Source: Trueperaceae bacterium
Lineage (GTDB): Bacteria > Deinococcota > Deinococci > Deinococcales > Trueperaceae
Direction of reading: 5' to 3'
Assembly: GCA_020431825.1 (NCBI GenBank)
Contig: JAGQHN010000015.1
Location: 1 to 61,605 of the forward strand
Length of the DNA: 61,605 nucleotides
The notes under the pieces are model-generated. The model did no database searches. It worked only from the letters and a program-made list of their open reading frames with translations, and was not told where the DNA came from. The position numbers and the translations under genes were made by a program. Of the stretch, positions 60,690-61,605 are shown piece by piece; positions within the stretch are counted from its first letter, which is position 1; every line of letters starts with the position of its first letter.

Positions 60690-60720
60690 AACTCTGGTGA
60701 TGAACCAGAGTTTTTATTTT
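60690..60720 (+). terminator. Intrinsic terminator of riboswitch unit 1
   Basis: AACTCTGGT (60690-60698) and ACCAGAGTT (60704-60712), 5-nt loop, then TTTATTTT. Confidence 0.88.
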
Positions 60721-61047
60721 GGGGTGATGGAAGGTAATTACTACCCTAGCGATTTTCGTGCTGATTAAAAACATATTAGGGTGAGAACGAAAGCTGCTCA
60801 GATCCTGATCTTTGAATGAAATGAGGGTTAATTGGCCTTAGCTCTATCCAATTAAAATTTTAGGTGGTGGTATTCTTCTGACGGATAACCCGATTGCCTC
60901 TCTGTATTGAAAGCTCTTTCAAAACAGCATTTCTCACTGTGCTTCTTGCATCCTATCTGTCTGCTCTATACCCCTGCCAAATTTTAAGACTTTTAGCTGT
61001 GATTTTTTCGTGAGAGTCCTGTAAGAATCTTGTGAGGGGCCACCTTC
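60721..61047. other. Noncoding stretch between the two riboswitch units
   Basis: No gene seen in about 330 bp. It holds an inverted repeat TTAATTGG (60828-60835)/CCAATTAA (60848-60855) with a 12-nt loop followed by AATTTTAGG, a weak terminator-like element. The promoter of unit 2 lies at the right end. Confidence 0.5.
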
Positions 61048-61053
61048 TATAGT
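61048..61053 (+). promoter_or_regulatory. -10 box of the second riboswitch unit
   Basis: TATAGT; transcript start expected near 61060, a few nt before the P1 strand of the aptamer. No good -35 at 17 bp. Confidence 0.5.
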
Positions 61054-61061
61054 AAAGGGCA

Positions 61062-61161
61062 AGAAAACGTCCCAGAGGCGAAGACATCTGTTCTGTAATA
61101 GTGGGCGCTTGGAGCAGATTGAGCTAGTAGCGCAACCGACTGAGGAGAACTTAATCCTCGG
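61062..61161 (+). ncRNA. c-di-GMP-II riboswitch aptamer, copy 2, with expression platform
   Basis: Same architecture as copy 1: ATCTG (61086-61090), GCGCT (61105-61109), CAGAT (61115-61119), AGTAGCGCAACCGAC (61126-61140) with AGCGC at 61129-61133. The segment GGGCGCTTGGAGC is very close to the Clostridium aptamer. P1 (CAG/CTG at 61073-61076 and 61140-61142) is weaker than in copy 1. Downstream, CTGAGGA (61140-61146) can also pair with TCCTCGG (61155-61161), competing with P1. Confidence 0.85.
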
Positions 61162-61176
61162 ACTAAGGAGTTAACA

Positions 61177-61227
61177 ATGTCAATCCGCTGTGCAAACCTC
61201 TTAACCCTAACCGAGGTCACCCTATGA
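61177..61227 (+). CDS. Leader ORF 2 of the riboswitch unit (16 codons)
   Basis: TAAGGAG (61164-61170) then ATG 61177 and MSIRCANLLTLTEVTL, ending in TGA overlapping ATG 61224. The peptide is unlike leader 1, so the coupling, not the peptide, is conserved. Confidence 0.62.
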   Translation: MSIRCANLLTLTEVTL

Positions 61228-61502
61228 TTGCTGAAATTACGCTGTACCGCTGTTATTGGCCACAAGTCTTTCATTATCTAAAAAACTTTGAGATTAGCAA
61301 CTTTAAGTCAGAAGCCTTTGGCATGCTTATGACCCTGGATATTGCGCCTGAATTGGCTCGCCGCATTGCTGCTATGTTACCGATTGGTGCCGTGGTTGAT
61401 CTGGTGGAACTAAGTTCAACCGACCCCATGGAAATGCACGAGATTGATGATTTACTGCTAGCTACGTCCTCGAGTCAAAGCCTTAAATCTGATAAAAACT
61501 AA
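61224..61502 (+). CDS. Small protein of unknown family, paralog 2, under c-di-GMP-II riboswitch
   Basis: 92 residues: MIAEITLYRCYWPQVFHYLK, EAFGMLMTLDIAPELARRIAAMLPIGAVVDLVEL in part, and a Ser/Lys-rich tail. Paralog of the protein at 60415, 0.8 kb upstream. It has a GAGGT site of its own (61213-61217) besides the coupling to leader ORF 2. No known domain. Tandem duplication of the whole riboswitch-leader-gene unit is the simplest origin. Confidence 0.82.
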   Translation: MIAEITLYRCYWPQVFHYLKNFEISNFKSEAFGMLMTLDIAPELARRIAAMLPIGAVVDLVELSSTDPMEMHEIDDLLLATSSSQSLKSDKN

Positions 61503-61524
61503 AGCTCTAATACGGGATAAGCAT

Positions 61525-61549
61525 AGCCACCTGAACGGGTGGCTTTTTT
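61525..61549 (+). terminator. Intrinsic terminator of riboswitch unit 2
   Basis: AGCCACC (61525-61531) and GGTGGCT (61538-61544), 6-nt loop, followed by TTTTTT. The last 55 bp of the window hold no recognisable feature. Confidence 0.88.
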
Positions 61550-61605
61550 GTCTTAGAGCAGACGGGAATGAGTGAGCTGAGAGTAATACCTTGGAGGGCT
61601 CGAGC

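Noticed and set aside
1-61605. tRNA or rRNA genes
   Set aside because: GGTTC-containing spots were looked at (for example near 14297) but no cloverleaf arms were found around them.

Overview
The window looks like a chromosomal piece of a moderate-GC bacterium, most likely in the Deinococcota (Deinococcus/Thermus/Truepera side). This is an inference. It rests on a deinoxanthin-like carotenoid set (CrtO-type ketolase, CrtYcd and CruF domains, CrtI), alternative complex III, a cupin-type phosphoglucose isomerase, many genes whose -10 box (TANNNT) lies only 5-8 nt before the start codon (leaderless transcription), and c-di-GMP-II riboswitches. The palindrome CTCGAG occurs about 135 times by hand count, against about 15 expected by chance; in genes it often reads as Leu-Glu. 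No tRNA, rRNA or CRISPR array was seen.

Layout. 1-274: frameshifted start of an IS transposase running off the left edge. 0.4-5.1 kb: an anchored protein resembling a carbohydrate-binding domain, an NfuA-like Fe-S carrier, a Crp-family regulator divergent from LexA, and ispG. 5.3-13.4 kb: carotenoid genes (crtB; then crtO, a crtYcd-cruF fusion, acyltransferase, glycosyltransferase and crtI, mostly overlapping). 13.4-17.9 kb: a SerB-like phosphatase, a stem-loop-rich noncoding stretch, a small membrane protein, two sugar-type oxidoreductases and a subtilase lipoprotein. 18.3-25.9 kb: the actABCDEF operon of alternative complex III plus a small extra gene. 26-36.5 kb: a cation/proton antiporter, then a DeoR regulator with an amino-sugar-like operon (amidohydrolase, SIS protein, ABC transporter, secreted GH114-like hydrolase, GH4 glycosidase, PfkB kinase). 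36.5-39.1 kb: purK, purE and a Sua5/TsaC gene. 39.5-49 kb: surface lipoproteins around a BTAD/NB-ARC/TPR regulator. 49-56.7 kb: a sugar or sugar-acid set (glycerate 2-kinase, AroE-like dehydrogenase, FGGY kinase, two D-2-hydroxyacid dehydrogenases, cupin phosphoglucose isomerase). 56.8-61.6 kb: fumC, a PAS protein with degenerate GGDEF, a DUF6174 lipoprotein, and two c-di-GMP-II riboswitch units.

Three systems stand out. (1) At the right end, two c-di-GMP-II riboswitches each precede a 15-16 codon leader ORF whose stop overlaps (ATGA) the start of one of two paralogous small proteins of unknown function. (2) The BTAD regulator is flanked by two secreted lipoprotein genes. Both carry direct repeats of TGCAAACGC with an 11-bp period, the second exactly 8 bp from a -10 box: the known geometry of SARP operators. 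(3) The GH114/GH4/SIS/PfkB operon could degrade an alpha-1,4-galactosamine-type exopolysaccharide (Pel or galactosaminogalactan-like), with a DeoR-type operator at its head.
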